DNA of 64,000 bases from Streptomyces mutabilis (GTDB lineage: Bacteria > Actinomycetota > Actinomycetes > Streptomycetales > Streptomycetaceae): assembly GCF_014649815.1 (NCBI RefSeq), contig NZ_BMTT01000013.1:1-64000 (forward strand), read 5' to 3'. The notes beneath the pieces are model-generated. The model had not been told where the DNA came from, did no database searches, and saw only the letters and a list, made by a program, of their open reading frames with translations. Of the stretch, positions 41,002 to 49,814 are shown one piece after another. How positions within the stretch are numbered: position 1 is the stretch's first letter; each line of letters starts with the position of its first letter. A program made the position numbers and the translations under genes.

Positions 41002-41975
41002 TAGCGCCTGGCCCCCTCGTGCAGCTCCAGCGGGTCGGTGTAGATCGCCGTACGAAGGTCCACGAGCTGCGCGGAGTGGACGTGTGCCCCGATGCCGTCA
41101 CGGCTGTCGAGGACCGTCCTGGTCAGCCACTCGGTGAGCCGCGGGTCCAGGTCCGCGCGGGTCACCAGCAGGTTGGACACCGCCATGGTCGGCACCACGG
41201 CACCGTTCTGCACGGTCGGGTAGGCCGACTCCGGCATGTTGGTGGTGCGGTAGTAGCGGGTCGCGCCGCCGGACTCGTGGAGCTCGGTGACGAGGTCCTC
41301 GTCGATCGGCACGAACCGGAAGGCCGTGGTCTCCGCGATCTCCCTGAGCCCGTCCGTCGGCACGCCACCCGACCAGAAGAACGCGTCCAGTTCCTCGCCG
41401 AGCCGGTCGGGGCCGGTGTCGATGCCGTCCGCGCGAGGCGTGATGTCCTCCTCCGGATCGATTCCCACGGCCTTCAGCAGCCGGGTCGCGATGAGCCGCA
41501 CGCCCGAGTTCGGCAGCCCTATGGCGACGCGCTTGCCGCGCAGGTCGGCGACGGAGTGGATGTCCGAGGCGCTCGGCACCACGAGCTGCACGTAGTCGTC
41601 GTAGAGGCGGGTGACCCCGCGCAGTGCCTCGGCTCCGGGCCGGCCGGCGAGCTTGTACGTCTCCACCGCGTCGGCCGCGGCGATCGTGAAGTCGGCTTCC
41701 CCGGACGCCACCCGCTCGACGTTCTCCTGGGACCCCGCGCTGGTCATCAGCCGCACGTCCAGGTCCGGCATGTCCTTGCGCAGCTCGGTCCGCAGCAGTT
41801 CACCGTACTTCTGGTAGACACCCGCGCGGGTACCCGTGCTGAACGTGATCGTCCCGCCCGGTGGCTCCTCGCTCAGCGGCAGCAGCCACCACAGCAGCAG
41901 CCCGAGGGCGACGGCACCGGCGACCGCCCCCTGGACGGCCCGGCGCCCGCCGATGCGGGAGAGCAGCGAGGACAT
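40980..41975 (-). CDS. TAXI-family solute-binding protein (TRAP-associated type), membrane anchored
   Basis: The 331-residue protein has an N-terminal membrane helix (about 14-34, AVAGAVALGLLLWWLLPL) without a lipobox. A TAXI domain follows: ITFSTGTRAGVYQKYG, VRLMTSAGSQENVERV, and LRGKRVAIGLPNSGVR. TAXI proteins deliver substrates to TRAP permeases, and a Thermus member binds glutamate or glutamine. No TRAP permease is nearby here, and the gene converges on gluK. A role as a ligand sensor beside the glutamate system is an inference. ATG 41975 precedes the helix directly. Confidence 0.85.
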   Translation of the reverse strand: MSSLLSRIGGRRAVQGAVAGAVALGLLLWWLLPLSEEPPGGTITFSTGTRAGVYQKYGELLRTELRKDMPDLDVRLMTSAGSQENVERVASGEADFTIAAADAVETYKLAGRPGAEALRGVTRLYDDYVQLVVPSASDIHSVADLRGKRVAIGLPNSGVRLIATRLLKAVGIDPEEDITPRADGIDTGPDRLGEELDAFFWSGGVPTDGLREIAETTAFRFVPIDEDLVTELHESGGATRYYRTTNMPESAYPTVQNGAVVPTMAVSNLLVTRADLDPRLTEWLTRTVLDSRDGIGAHVHSAQLVDLRTAIYTDPLELHEGARRYYRSVKP

Positions 41976-42084
41976 GTGCGCGATCCTGCCAGCCCGCGCA
42001 CCGGCTGACCAGGGCCGAGCTCACACGGCGGTGGTGCCGAGCCGCCCGGGGCGAGTGTCGGTGGTGATCGTTACAGTCGGTGGC

Positions 42085-42513
42085 ATGAGCTCTTCGCCCG
42101 CCGATCTGGTCCGCACCTTCCACCTCGCTTCCGGGCTGGACGCCCGCAGCGTCCCGACCGAGGTCTCGCCCGAGCTGGCCGCGCACAGAGGCGAGCTGCT
42201 CGCCGAGGAGGCCGCCGAGGTCGCCGAGGTGTCGGTGACGGGCCCGCTGGACCACCTCGCGCACGAACTGGCCGACGTGGTCTACGTGGCCTACGGCACG
42301 GCCCTCGTCCACGGTATCGACCTGGACGCGGTGATCGCCGAGATCCACCGTTCCAACATGACCAAGGTGGGCCCCGACGGCCACATCAGCCGCAGAGCCG
42401 ACGGCAAGGTGCTCAAGGGCGACCACTACGTGGCACCCGACGTGTCGGGCGTCCTGCGCAGGCAGGGATGGGCGCCACGGACGCCGGGGGCCGGGGAGAC
42501 GCCGGGGGGCTGA
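42085..42513 (+). CDS. MazG-like nucleotide pyrophosphohydrolase
   Basis: The 142-residue protein belongs to the all-alpha NTP pyrophosphatase superfamily. The metal-binding ExxE-12-28-ExxD motif is visible in EEAAEVAEV and HELADVVYVAYG. Length fits single-domain MazG-like enzymes that remove damaged or excess nucleotides. The C-terminal 25 residues are Gly/Pro-rich. TACAGT lies 7 bases before the ATG with no Shine-Dalgarno sequence, so the message may be leaderless. It is divergent from the TAXI gene and convergent with the antiporter. Confidence 0.85.
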   Translation: MSSSPADLVRTFHLASGLDARSVPTEVSPELAAHRGELLAEEAAEVAEVSVTGPLDHLAHELADVVYVAYGTALVHGIDLDAVIAEIHRSNMTKVGPDGHISRRADGKVLKGDHYVAPDVSGVLRRQGWAPRTPGAGETPGG

Positions 42514-42517
42514 AGCG

Positions 42518-42607
42518 GCCGTCGTACACGGCGCGTCCCCGGCGCCTTCGAACCGAGGTCGGGCCGTCGTACACCGCGCGACCCCGGCACCTTCGTACCG
42601 GGGTCGC
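42518..42607. repeat. Two imperfect 45-base direct repeats between mazG-like gene and antiporter
   Basis: The unit beginning GCCGTCGTACAC recurs at 42518 and 42563 with period 45 and only a handful of mismatches. The second copy contains the terminator stem; the first copy has a damaged version of it. Confidence 0.75.
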
Positions 42608-42609
42608 GC
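42576..42609. terminator. Bidirectional terminator between mazG-like gene and antiporter
   Basis: GCGCGACCCCGG and CCGGGGTCGCGC form a perfect 12-bp stem with a 10-base loop, midway between two convergent genes. Confidence 0.75.
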
Positions 42610-42655
42610 CGAGTCGGGTCCGGCCGCGGCGGGCACCGATGGGTCTGCCCGTGCG

Positions 42656-43903
42656 TCAGTCGCCCACCGACGCCTCCGCCTCCTTCGCGCTCGCGCGCGG
42701 CGTCCCGCCGGGCAGGCCGCCGGGATCACCGGGACGGTCGGGGTTGTCGCGTCGGCGGAACAGGCGCATCGCCAGCGGTTCGGTGAAGCGGGCGGTGAGC
42801 GGGCCGAGGACGACCAGGATGAGCACGTACGCAGTGGCCAGCGGTCCCAGGGAGGGTTCGATGCCGGCCGAGACCGCGAGCCCCGCGATGACGATCGAGA
42901 ACTCGCCGCGCGCCACCAGCGCCCCGCCCGTACGCCAGCGACCCCTCACGGAGATTCCCGCGCGCCGTGCCGCCCAGTAGCCGGTGGCGATCTTGGTCAC
43001 CGCGGTGAGCAGTGCCAGCGCCAGGGCGGGCAGCAGAACCGGCGGGATGCTCGCCGGGTCGGTGTGCAGCCCGAAGAAGACGAAGAAGACCGCGGCGAAC
43101 AGGTCCCGCAGCGGGCTCAGCAGCGTGTGCGCCCCCTCCGCCACCTCCCCGGACAGCGCGATGCCCACCAGGAACGCGCCCACCGCGGCCGACACCTGGA
43201 GCTGCTGGGCGACGCCCGCGACCAGGATCGTCAGGCCCAGCACCACGAGGAGCAGCTTCTCCGGGTCGTCGCTCGAGACGAACCGCGAGATCAGACGGCC
43301 GTACCGCACCGCCACGAACAGCACCAGACCGGCCGCGGCCAGCGCGACCGCCAGGGTGATGCTCCCGGTCATCAGACCGGCACCGGCCACCAGAGCCGTG
43401 ACGATCGGCAGGTACACCGCCATCGCCAGGTCCTCCAGGACCAGCACGCTCAGGATCACCGGCGTCTCACGGTTGCCGACCCGGCCCAGATCACCGAGCA
43501 CCTTGGCGATGACACCGGACGACGAGATCCAGGTGACGCCGGCCAGGACGACGGCGGCCACCGGGCCCCAGCCCAGCAGCAGTGCGGCCACCGCACCCGG
43601 CACCGCGTTGAAGGCGCAGTCCACGAGACCGGCCGGATAGTGGGACTTGAGGTTGGTGACCAGGTCGCCGGCCGTGTACTCGAGTCCGAGCATCAGCAGC
43701 AGCAGGATGACGCCGATCTCGGCGCCGATGGCCACGAACTCCTCGCTCGCACCCAGCGGCAGCAGTCCGCCCTCGCCGAACGCCAGGCCGGCCAGCAGGT
43801 ACAGCGGGATGGGGGAGAGACGGTACCGGCCGGCGAACCGGCCCAGCAGCCCGAGCCCCAGAATGATGGAACCGAACTCGATCAGCAGAACCGCGGAGTG
43901 CAC
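42656..43903 (-). CDS. Kef/KhtU-type cation:proton antiporter (CPA2 family)
   Basis: The 415-residue membrane protein has about twelve to thirteen helices and CPA2 signatures: GEIGVILLLLMLGLEY-like segment (IGVILLLLMLGLEYTAGD), TWISSSGVIAKVLGDLG, VLVLEDLAMAVYLPI, and VARGEFSIVIAGL. It lacks a C-terminal RCK domain; instead a separate TrkA-C protein gene lies 4 bases upstream in the same operon, like khtT-khtU of Bacillus, where it exports K+ in exchange for H+. It probably serves K+ or pH homeostasis. Confidence 0.9.
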   Translation of the reverse strand: MHSAVLLIEFGSIILGLGLLGRFAGRYRLSPIPLYLLAGLAFGEGGLLPLGASEEFVAIGAEIGVILLLLMLGLEYTAGDLVTNLKSHYPAGLVDCAFNAVPGAVAALLLGWGPVAAVVLAGVTWISSSGVIAKVLGDLGRVGNRETPVILSVLVLEDLAMAVYLPIVTALVAGAGLMTGSITLAVALAAAGLVLFVAVRYGRLISRFVSSDDPEKLLLVVLGLTILVAGVAQQLQVSAAVGAFLVGIALSGEVAEGAHTLLSPLRDLFAAVFFVFFGLHTDPASIPPVLLPALALALLTAVTKIATGYWAARRAGISVRGRWRTGGALVARGEFSIVIAGLAVSAGIEPSLGPLATAYVLILVVLGPLTARFTEPLAMRLFRRRDNPDRPGDPGGLPGGTPRASAKEAEASVGD

Positions 43904-43907
43904 CGGC

Positions 43908-44393
43908 TCACTCCCGCCCGAGTATCGCCGCGGCGGCGTCGACGCCCTCGCGGGTGCCGATGACGATCAATGTGTCACCACCCACCAGCCGGAAGTCCGG
44001 CGCCGGCGACGGAATCGCTTCGGCCCGGCGCAGCACGGCGACGATGGAGGCACCGGTTTCGGTGCGCATGCAGGTCTCGCCCAGCAGCCGGCCGTTCCAG
44101 CGGGATGTCGCGGTCACCTCGATCCGCTCGGCGACCAGCCCGAGGTCCGTGGTGTAGAGCAGGTTCGCGCTGTGGTGGGAGGGCTTGAGCGCGTCGATCA
44201 GCGCGCCCGCCTCCGCGGCGGCCAGCCGCAGCGAGTGGGCGCAGGAATCGGGGTCGTCGGCCCGGTACACGTTCACCGTGCGGGCACCGTCGCGGTGTGC
44301 CACCACCGACAGGTGGCGGTGTTCGCGGGTCACCAAGTCGTACTGGACCCCGATACCCGGCAGCGGCGTCGCCCTCAGGCGTGGAGCTGACAC
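43908..44393 (-). CDS. KhtT-like regulatory subunit with TrkA-C (RCK_C) domain
   Basis: The 161-residue protein has an N-terminal KhtT-type region (LPGIGVQYDLVTREHRHLSV) and a C-terminal RCK_C domain (about 78-160, ending FRLVGGDTLIVIGTREGVDA). It would gate the neighbouring antiporter on binding a nucleotide or ion. GTG 44393 is taken as the start because AGGGGA lies 6 bases upstream; an ATG at 44408 would add five residues. Spacing to the antiporter gene is 4 bases. Confidence 0.87.
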   Translation of the reverse strand: MSAPRLRATPLPGIGVQYDLVTREHRHLSVVAHRDGARTVNVYRADDPDSCAHSLRLAAAEAGALIDALKPSHHSANLLYTTDLGLVAERIEVTATSRWNGRLLGETCMRTETGASIVAVLRRAEAIPSPAPDFRLVGGDTLIVIGTREGVDAAAAILGRE

Positions 44394-44495
44394 GAGCTTT
44401 CCCCTCATTCGCTTGCTTTTCCTTGCCGCACTTCACGCACGTGGGTGACGTGCTCACGGCTCCGCCATGCTGTCATCCGCACGTACGGTGACGAT

Positions 44496-45782
44496 ATGGG
44501 TGTCGTGACGGATATACGCAGCCGCACACGGTCGGAGAGGCTGGCGGAGGCGGTGGCGTGCGCGAAGGCCGGGAGGAGCGGGAAGAGAACCGTGTCGCTT
44601 TTCTGGCGGATCTTTTCGCTCAACGCCGCCGGTCTGGTCGTCGCCACCGCACTGCTGCTCGGCCCGGTCACCGTCTCGACCCCCGTCCTGCGGCACGAGG
44701 CTTCGATCCTGCTCGCCGGCCTCGTGGCGCTGCTGGCAGGGAACGCGGTCGTCCTGCGAATAGGACTCACCCCGCTGCGACGGCTGGGCCGCGCGATGAC
44801 CACCGCCGACCTGCTGGTACCCGGCGCCCGTCCGACCGTCGCCGGACCGGCCGAGGCGGCGGAGCTGATCGCGACGTACAACACGATGCTCGACCGGCTC
44901 CAGGCCGAACGGGCCGCGGGCGCCGGCCGAGCACTGCACGCCCAGGAACGCGAACGCCACCGCATCGCCCGCGAGCTCCACGACGAGGTCGGCCAGACCC
45001 TCACCGCCGTACTCCTCCAGCTGAAACGCGTCGCCGACCGGGTGCCCGGAGAGCTGCGCGAAGAGGTGTCCCTGGCGCAGGAGGCGACCCGGTCCGGCCT
45101 GGACGAGATCCGCCGCATCGCCCGCCGCCTGCGCCCCGGTGTCCTGGAGGAACTGGGTCTCGCCAGCGCCCTGCGTTCGCTCGCCGCCGAGTTCACGCAC
45201 CACGGGCTGACCGTCCACCACCACGTCCCCGGTGAGCTTCCTCCGCTCGCCCCGGAGGCGGAACTCGTGATCTACCGGGTCGCCCAGGAGAGCCTGACCA
45301 ACACCGCCCGTCACGCCGCCGCCGATTGTGCGGAACTCCGCCTCCGCCCGTTTCCCGGCGGTGTCGAACTGCTCGTCCGCGACAACGGCGCCGGTCTCGG
45401 GGCGGCACCCGAGGGGGCGGGGATCCGGGGGATGCGTGAGCGGGCCCTGTTGATCGGAGCAGGGATCCACCTGGAACCCGCCCCCGGAGGGGGCACCGAC
45501 GTCCGCCTGCGCGTCCCGGCCCCGCGCGGTGGGGGGACCGGAGACCGGCCTGGAAACAGCCTCGAAGACCGGTCCGGTGACCCGGCCCAGGACACGGTCG
45601 GGAGCGACCCCGCTGACCAGCAGACGGATCCCCGACCGGCCCGACCGGCAGCCCGGCAGACGAGCCGGTCGGCGAACCAGCGGACGAGCCCGTCGACGAA
45701 CCGGCGCACGGACCGGTCGGCAGGCCCGCGAACGGACCGACCAGCAGCCCGACATACAGACCGCCCCGGAGACCGCCCTTGA
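44496..45782 (+). CDS. NarL-system sensor histidine kinase (HisKA_3)
   Basis: The 428-residue kinase has two membrane helices (about 40-60 and 67-87), a HAMP-like region, and a HisKA_3 dimerisation domain with H162 in [11 protein letters not shown]. An HATPase with NTARHA, DNGAGLG and GIRGMRERA follows. After the HATPase (about residue 345) comes a 75-residue tail very rich in Arg, Pro, Thr and Asp that belongs to no domain. Start is uncertain: ATG 44496 has TACGGT 6 bases upstream (leaderless pattern); GTG 44592 has GGAAG 6 bases upstream and begins right before the first helix. It overlaps its response-regulator gene by four bases (TTGA). Confidence 0.85.
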   Translation: MGVVTDIRSRTRSERLAEAVACAKAGRSGKRTVSLFWRIFSLNAAGLVVATALLLGPVTVSTPVLRHEASILLAGLVALLAGNAVVLRIGLTPLRRLGRAMTTADLLVPGARPTVAGPAEAAELIATYNTMLDRLQAERAAGAGRALHAQERERHRIARELHDEVGQTLTAVLLQLKRVADRVPGELREEVSLAQEATRSGLDEIRRIARRLRPGVLEELGLASALRSLAAEFTHHGLTVHHHVPGELPPLAPEAELVIYRVAQESLTNTARHAAADCAELRLRPFPGGVELLVRDNGAGLGAAPEGAGIRGMRERALLIGAGIHLEPAPGGGTDVRLRVPAPRGGGTGDRPGNSLEDRSGDPAQDTVGSDPADQQTDPRPARPAARQTSRSANQRTSPSTNRRTDRSAGPRTDRPAARHTDRPGDRP

Positions 45783-46441
45783 CGTACGCACGGCCCCCGA
45801 TCCGCGTCCTGCTCGCCGACGACCACACGCTCGTACGCCGGGGAGTCCGGCTCATCCTGGACAGCGAACCGGACCTGACGGTCGTCGCCGAGGCCGGGGA
45901 CGGGGCGGAGGCGGTCGCGGCCGCGCGCACCACCGACGTCGACCTCGCCGTCCTGGACGTCGCCATGCCCCGCATGACCGGCCTGCAGGCGGCGCGCGAG
46001 CTCTCCCGCCGCCTGCCGGAGCTGCGCATCCTCATCCTGACCATGTACGACAACGAGCAGTACTTCTTCGAGGCGCTCAAGGCCGGCGCCTGCGGTTACG
46101 TGCTCAAGTCCGTCGCCGACCGCGACCTGGTGGAAGCCTGCCGGGCGGCCGTACGCGACGAGCCGTTCATCTACCCGGGCGCCGAGAGGGCCCTGGTCCG
46201 CTCCTACCTGGACCGCCTGCACGGCGGTGGCGGCCTGCCCGACCGGCCCATCACCGAGCGCGAGGAGGAGATCCTCAAGCTGGTCGCCGAGGGCCACACC
46301 TCCAAGGAGATCGGCGAGCTGCTGTTCATCAGCGCCAAGACCGTGGAGCGCCACCGCGCGAACCTCCTCCAGAAGCTGGGCGTGCGCGATCGCCTGGAGC
46401 TCACCCGGTACGCGATCCGGGCCGGCCTCATCGAGCCCTGA
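45779..46441 (+). CDS. NarL/FixJ-family response regulator
   Basis: The 220-residue protein has a receiver domain with D60 ([13 protein letters not shown]), T in ILTMYD, K in YVLKSVAD, and a C-terminal LuxR-type helix-turn-helix (about 153-215; [37 protein letters not shown]). It starts with TTG inside the stop of the kinase gene, which shows tight coupling. The signal and target genes are unknown. Confidence 0.92.
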   Translation: MTYARPPIRVLLADDHTLVRRGVRLILDSEPDLTVVAEAGDGAEAVAAARTTDVDLAVLDVAMPRMTGLQAARELSRRLPELRILILTMYDNEQYFFEALKAGACGYVLKSVADRDLVEACRAAVRDEPFIYPGAERALVRSYLDRLHGGGGLPDRPITEREEEILKLVAEGHTSKEIGELLFISAKTVERHRANLLQKLGVRDRLELTRYAIRAGLIEP

Positions 46442-46449
46442 CGGCCCCG

Positions 46450-46475
46450 GCCGGTCTCAGCCGGCGCCGACCGGC
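46450..46475 (+). terminator. Weak hairpin after the NarL-type regulator
   Basis: GCCGGTC and GACCGGC form a 7-bp stem with a 12-base loop, 8 bases after the stop. No T tract is present. Confidence 0.35.
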
Positions 46476-46506
46476 TCGGGCAGCCTGCGACCGGCCCCGC
46501 TCCGGG

Positions 46507-46515
46507 TTGTCCACA
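46507..46515 (+). promoter_or_regulatory. DnaA-box-like nonamer upstream of miaB
   Basis: TTGTCCACA equals the preferred Streptomyces DnaA box. It lies 43 bases before the miaB start, near the expected -35 region. Single box, could be chance. Confidence 0.4.
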
Positions 46516-46544
46516 GGCGGCCCGGGACATCACCGCGGACCGCC

Positions 46545-46550
46545 TACCCT
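46545..46550 (+). promoter_or_regulatory. -10 element for a probable leaderless miaB transcript
   Basis: TACCCT ends 7 bases before the ATG of miaB, with TATTGCC in between and no Shine-Dalgarno sequence. Confidence 0.55.
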
Positions 46551-46557
46551 TATTGCC

Positions 46558-48075
46558 ATGAGCAGCATCGACCGGAGCCAGTCAGTGGGCGGCACGCGCA
46601 CCTATGAAGTACGCACCTACGGGTGCCAGATGAACGTCCACGACTCCGAGCGATTGTCCGGTCTGCTGGAAGACGCGGGCTACGTCCGCGCTCCCGAGGG
46701 CGCCGACGGCGACGCGGACGTCGTGGTCTTCAACACCTGCGCCGTACGGGAGAACGCCGACAACAAGCTGTACGGCAACCTCGGCCACCTCGCCCCGAAG
46801 AAGGCGAGCCGGCCCGGGATGCAGATCGCGGTCGGCGGCTGCCTGGCGCAGAAGGACCGGGACACCATCGTGAAGCGGGCGCCCTGGGTGGACGTCGTCT
46901 TCGGCACGCACAACATCGGCAAGCTGCCGGTGCTGCTGGAACGCGCCCGTGTCCAGGAGGAGGCACAGGTCGAGATCGCCGAGTCCCTGGAGGCGTTCCC
47001 GTCCACGCTGCCCACCCGGCGCGAGAGCGCCTACGCGGCCTGGGTCTCCATCTCCGTCGGCTGCAACAACACGTGCACCTTCTGCATCGTCCCGGCACTG
47101 CGCGGCAAGGAGAAGGACCGCCGCCCCGGCGACATCCTCGCTGAGGTCGAGGCCCTGGTCGCGGAGGGCGTCTCCGAGATCACCCTGCTCGGGCAGAACG
47201 TCAACGCCTACGGTTCCGACATCGGCGACCGCGAGGCGTTCAGCAAGCTGCTGCGGGCCTGCGGGAAGATCGACGGCCTGGAGCGCGTGCGTTTCACCTC
47301 CCCTCACCCGCGCGACTTCACCGACGACGTCATCGCGGCCATGGCCGAGACGCCGAACGCCATGCCGCAGCTCCACATGCCGCTCCAGTCCGGCTCGGAC
47401 CAGGTGCTGAAGGCGATGCGCCGCTCCTACCGGCAGGAGCGTTACCTGGGCATCATCGAGAAGGTGCGGGCGGCCATCCCGCACGCGGCGATCACCACCG
47501 ACATCATCGTGGGCTTCCCGGGCGAGACCGAGGAGGACTTCGAGCAGACCCTCCACGTGGTGCGCGAGGCCCGGTTCGCCCAGGCCTTCACCTTCCAGTA
47601 CTCCAAGCGTCCCGGCACCCCCGCCGCCGAGATGGACGACCAGATCCCGAAGGCGGTCGTCCAGGAGCGGTACGAGCGGCTCGTCGCCCTCCAGGAGGAG
47701 ATCTCCTGGGAGGAGAACAAGAAGCAGGTCGGCCGTACCCTGGAGCTGATGGTCGCCGAGGGCGAGGGCCGCAAGGACGGCACCACCCACCGCCTCTCCG
47801 GCCGCGCCCCCGACAACCGCCTGGTGCACTTCACCAAGCCCGACCAGGAGGTCCGCCCCGGCGACGTGGTGACCGTCGAGGTCACCTACGCCGCCCCGCA
47901 CCACCTCCTCGCCGAGGGCGCGGTGCTCGACGTGCGCCGCACCCGCGCGGGTGACGCCTGGGAGAAGCGCAACGCGGCCGAGCAGGCCAAGCCCGCGGGC
48001 GTGATGCTGGGTCTGCCGAAGATCGGCGTCCCCGAACCCCAGCCGGCCGTGGCGAGCGGTTGCGGCTGTGACTGA
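46558..48075 (+). CDS. miaB: tRNA-2-methylthio-N6-dimethylallyladenosine synthase MiaB
   Basis: The 505-residue radical-SAM methylthiotransferase modifies A37 of tRNAs after MiaA has prenylated it. The N-terminal domain has [21 protein letters not shown] and GGCLAQ cysteines. The radical-SAM cluster motif is CNNTCTFC (C169, C173, C176), followed by a TRAM domain (about 385-450). The C-terminus ends SGCGCD. Its partner gene miaA lies 1.9 kb downstream. A stable hairpin directly after the stop ends the transcript. Confidence 0.95.
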   Translation: MSSIDRSQSVGGTRTYEVRTYGCQMNVHDSERLSGLLEDAGYVRAPEGADGDADVVVFNTCAVRENADNKLYGNLGHLAPKKASRPGMQIAVGGCLAQKDRDTIVKRAPWVDVVFGTHNIGKLPVLLERARVQEEAQVEIAESLEAFPSTLPTRRESAYAAWVSISVGCNNTCTFCIVPALRGKEKDRRPGDILAEVEALVAEGVSEITLLGQNVNAYGSDIGDREAFSKLLRACGKIDGLERVRFTSPHPRDFTDDVIAAMAETPNAMPQLHMPLQSGSDQVLKAMRRSYRQERYLGIIEKVRAAIPHAAITTDIIVGFPGETEEDFEQTLHVVREARFAQAFTFQYSKRPGTPAAEMDDQIPKAVVQERYERLVALQEEISWEENKKQVGRTLELMVAEGEGRKDGTTHRLSGRAPDNRLVHFTKPDQEVRPGDVVTVEVTYAAPHHLLAEGAVLDVRRTRAGDAWEKRNAAEQAKPAGVMLGLPKIGVPEPQPAVASGCGCD

Positions 48076-48225
48076 CGGCGGTCGGGCGGCCGAGCCCGAC
48101 CGCGGAACGGAGTGTGGCGGCTTACGGCGGTCGGGTGGCCGCGTTCGACCGTGAGGCGGCGTGCGGCTGGGGCTGACGGCAAGGCGGCGTGCGGTTGCGC
48201 TCGACCGCAGGGCGTGCGGCCGGGG
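48076..48225 (+). repeat. Degenerate GGCGGTCGG-type repeats after miaB
   Basis: Three imperfect units beginning ACGGC and containing GCGGTCGGG or GGCGTGCGG with CGACCG partners lie between miaB and the next gene. The first forms the terminator; the later ones keep only parts of the stem. Confidence 0.45.
48078..48103 (+). terminator. Terminator of miaB
   Basis: GCGGTCGGGC and GCCCGACCGC form a perfect 10-bp stem with loop GGCCGA, starting two bases after the stop codon. Confidence 0.7.
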
Positions 48226-48240
48226 GCGACGGTCCGGGGA

Positions 48241-48246
48241 TACGCT
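48241..48246 (+). promoter_or_regulatory. -10 element for a probable leaderless LigB-like gene
   Basis: TACGCT ends 7 bases before the ATG at 48254; no ribosome binding site is visible. Confidence 0.5.
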
Positions 48247-48253
48247 GCCGATC

Positions 48254-48976
48254 ATGCTTGTCGCAGCCGCCGTCTGTCCCTGCCCGCCGCTCCTTGTGCC
48301 GGAGGTCGCCGCGGGTGCCGCACCCGAACTGGATGCCGCGCGTGCCGCGTGCACGGACGCCCTGGGCGTGCTCGCCGCCGCACGGCCCGACCGGCTGGTG
48401 GTCGTCGGGCCCGCCGACACCACCGGGCCGGACATCTACCCCCAGGGCACCCCGGGCACCTTCCGGGGCTTCGGGGTGGATCTGGACGTTCGCCTGGGCA
48501 CCAGCCGCGGCCTCGAGACGGAGGGAACCGGACGCGAGCTGCCGTACGGGCTCGCCGTGGGGGCCTGGCTGCTCGGGCGCACCGGATGGGCCGACACCCC
48601 CGTCGAGGGCATCGGCGTGGGGGAGGCACTACCCGCCGAGCGCTGCGCCGCCGTCGGAGGGGACGTCGCCGCCCGGCCCGGGCGGATCGCGCTGCTGGTG
48701 CTGGGCGACGCCAGCGCCTGCCGCACGCTCAAGGCCCCCGGATACCTCGACGAGCGGGCGGCGCCCTTCGACGCGGAGGTCGCGCGGGCGCTGGGAGCGG
48801 CGGACCCGGCCGCCCTGGCGGCCCTGGACGTCACGCTCGCGCGCGAGCTGAAGGCATCCGGCCGGGCACCCTGGCAGGTCCTCGCGGGCGCGGCAGCGGA
48901 CGTGGCACTCGCCGGAGCACTGCTGTACGAGGACGCACCGTACGGGGTGGGATACGTCGCGGCCACCTGGTCGTAG
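48254..48976 (+). CDS. LigB-superfamily-like protein of unknown function
   Basis: The 240-residue Ala-rich protein resembles the class III extradiol dioxygenase (LigB) fold: AAVCPCPPLLVPEVA at the N-terminus, RLVVVGPADTTGP in the middle and LLVLGDASACRTLKAPG later. The active-site histidines of true dioxygenases are largely missing, for instance cysteines stand in CPCPP. Homologues sit between miaB and miaA in many actinobacteria (Rv2728c in M. tuberculosis), which suggests a conserved role linked to this block, perhaps in tRNA modification, but nothing is proven. Confidence 0.8.
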   Translation: MLVAAAVCPCPPLLVPEVAAGAAPELDAARAACTDALGVLAAARPDRLVVVGPADTTGPDIYPQGTPGTFRGFGVDLDVRLGTSRGLETEGTGRELPYGLAVGAWLLGRTGWADTPVEGIGVGEALPAERCAAVGGDVAARPGRIALLVLGDASACRTLKAPGYLDERAAPFDAEVARALGAADPAALAALDVTLARELKASGRAPWQVLAGAAADVALAGALLYEDAPYGVGYVAATWS

Positions 48977-49223
48977 GGGCCGCCGCCCCGGTCGTACCGC
49001 CGCCGGCCGGTCGTGCGGGCGAACCGGTTTCGTACGTGCCGCCGTCCGGTCGCACAAGCCGTACGGCCGCCCGCCCGGTCGTACCGAGCGGCACACGGAC
49101 GCGGCCCATGCCGGCGGGTGCGGTCGTACGCGCGCGCGTCGGCGGACGGTCCCGAGCCGAGCGGCTTGCCGTGACCGTCCGCCGATGTGCCGGTGACCCG
49201 TCCGCGCCGAGGACGGGCGCGGA
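48977..49223. other. Intergenic region with GGTCGTAC-type repeats, no gene seen
   Basis: Degenerate copies of CCGGTCGTAC/GCCGGTCGT recur about every 30-45 bases (near 48988, 49010, 49045, 49073). No credible gene or clean hairpin was found. Confidence 0.4.
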
Positions 49224-49514
49224 TCAGGAAGCCGGCGGCGGCCCGGCGGGCGGGGGACCGCCCGGTGCCGTGCCCGGCGTGCCCTCTCCGGGCGTGCCGT
49301 CGTCGTCCTTGTGGGCGAGGCGGTCCATGGCACCCTTGGCCTTGCCGGTGCCCGTCTGGATCCGGTCGCTGTACTTGCCCTTGGTCCTCTCGTCGACGGT
49401 CCTCGCCACCTTGTCGAGACTGCGATCGATCTTGTCCCCGTGCTGCTGCGCGAGGTCGGAGACCTTGCCCTTCGCCGGTCCCAGTTTGGCCTTCAAGTTG
49501 TCCAGCAGACCCAT
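49224..49514 (-). CDS. Antitoxin-annotated small protein (Rv0909/MT0933 type)
   Basis: The 96-residue protein has an N-terminal Lys/Asp-rich helical part (MGLLDNLKAKLGPAKGKVSD, HGDKIDRSLDKVARTVDERTKGKY) and a disordered Gly/Pro C-terminus. This pattern is annotated as an antitoxin of the MT0933/Rv0909 family, but no toxin gene adjoins it, so the function remains open; the sequence also resembles CsbD-like stress proteins. Start ATG 49514 has AGAGGA upstream. A second small gene precedes it on the same strand with 24 bases between. Confidence 0.82.
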   Translation of the reverse strand: MGLLDNLKAKLGPAKGKVSDLAQQHGDKIDRSLDKVARTVDERTKGKYSDRIQTGTGKAKGAMDRLAHKDDDGTPGEGTPGTAPGGPPPAGPPPAS

Positions 49515-49538
49515 GGTTCCTCTTCCCTCACGGGGCGG

Positions 49539-49814
49539 TCAGGTGCGGGCGCCCTTGTCGGCCTCGTTGTCGACGGCCTCCCCGGCGGACTGCTGCTTGG
49601 GGATACCGACGCCCTCCGCATCGGCGGCCTCGGTGGACTCGTCGGCCTCCGCGGACCCGGATGTGTCCCGGGGGCCGGAATCGGCCGTTTCCACGGCCTC
49701 CGCCGTCTTCTCCTCCACCGCACGCCCGGTGTCCGGGGTGTCGGTCCGTGTCCCTTCGACCGACGCCTCCTCGGTGGTCTTCGACCTCCGAAGAAGTCGC
49801 GCAAAAACGCCCAT
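49539..49814 (-). CDS. Acidic disordered hypothetical protein
   Basis: The 91-residue protein starts with a short basic amphipathic helix (MGVFARLLRRSK) and continues with a Glu/Asp/Ala/Thr-rich tail without hydrophobic core. Such a helix could bind membrane. Homologues in Streptomyces carry the misleading name gliding motility protein. GGAG lies 6 bases before the ATG at 49814. It shares strand and likely transcript with the MT0933-type gene. Confidence 0.75.
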   Translation of the reverse strand: MGVFARLLRRSKTTEEASVEGTRTDTPDTGRAVEEKTAEAVETADSGPRDTSGSAEADESTEAADAEGVGIPKQQSAGEAVDNEADKGART

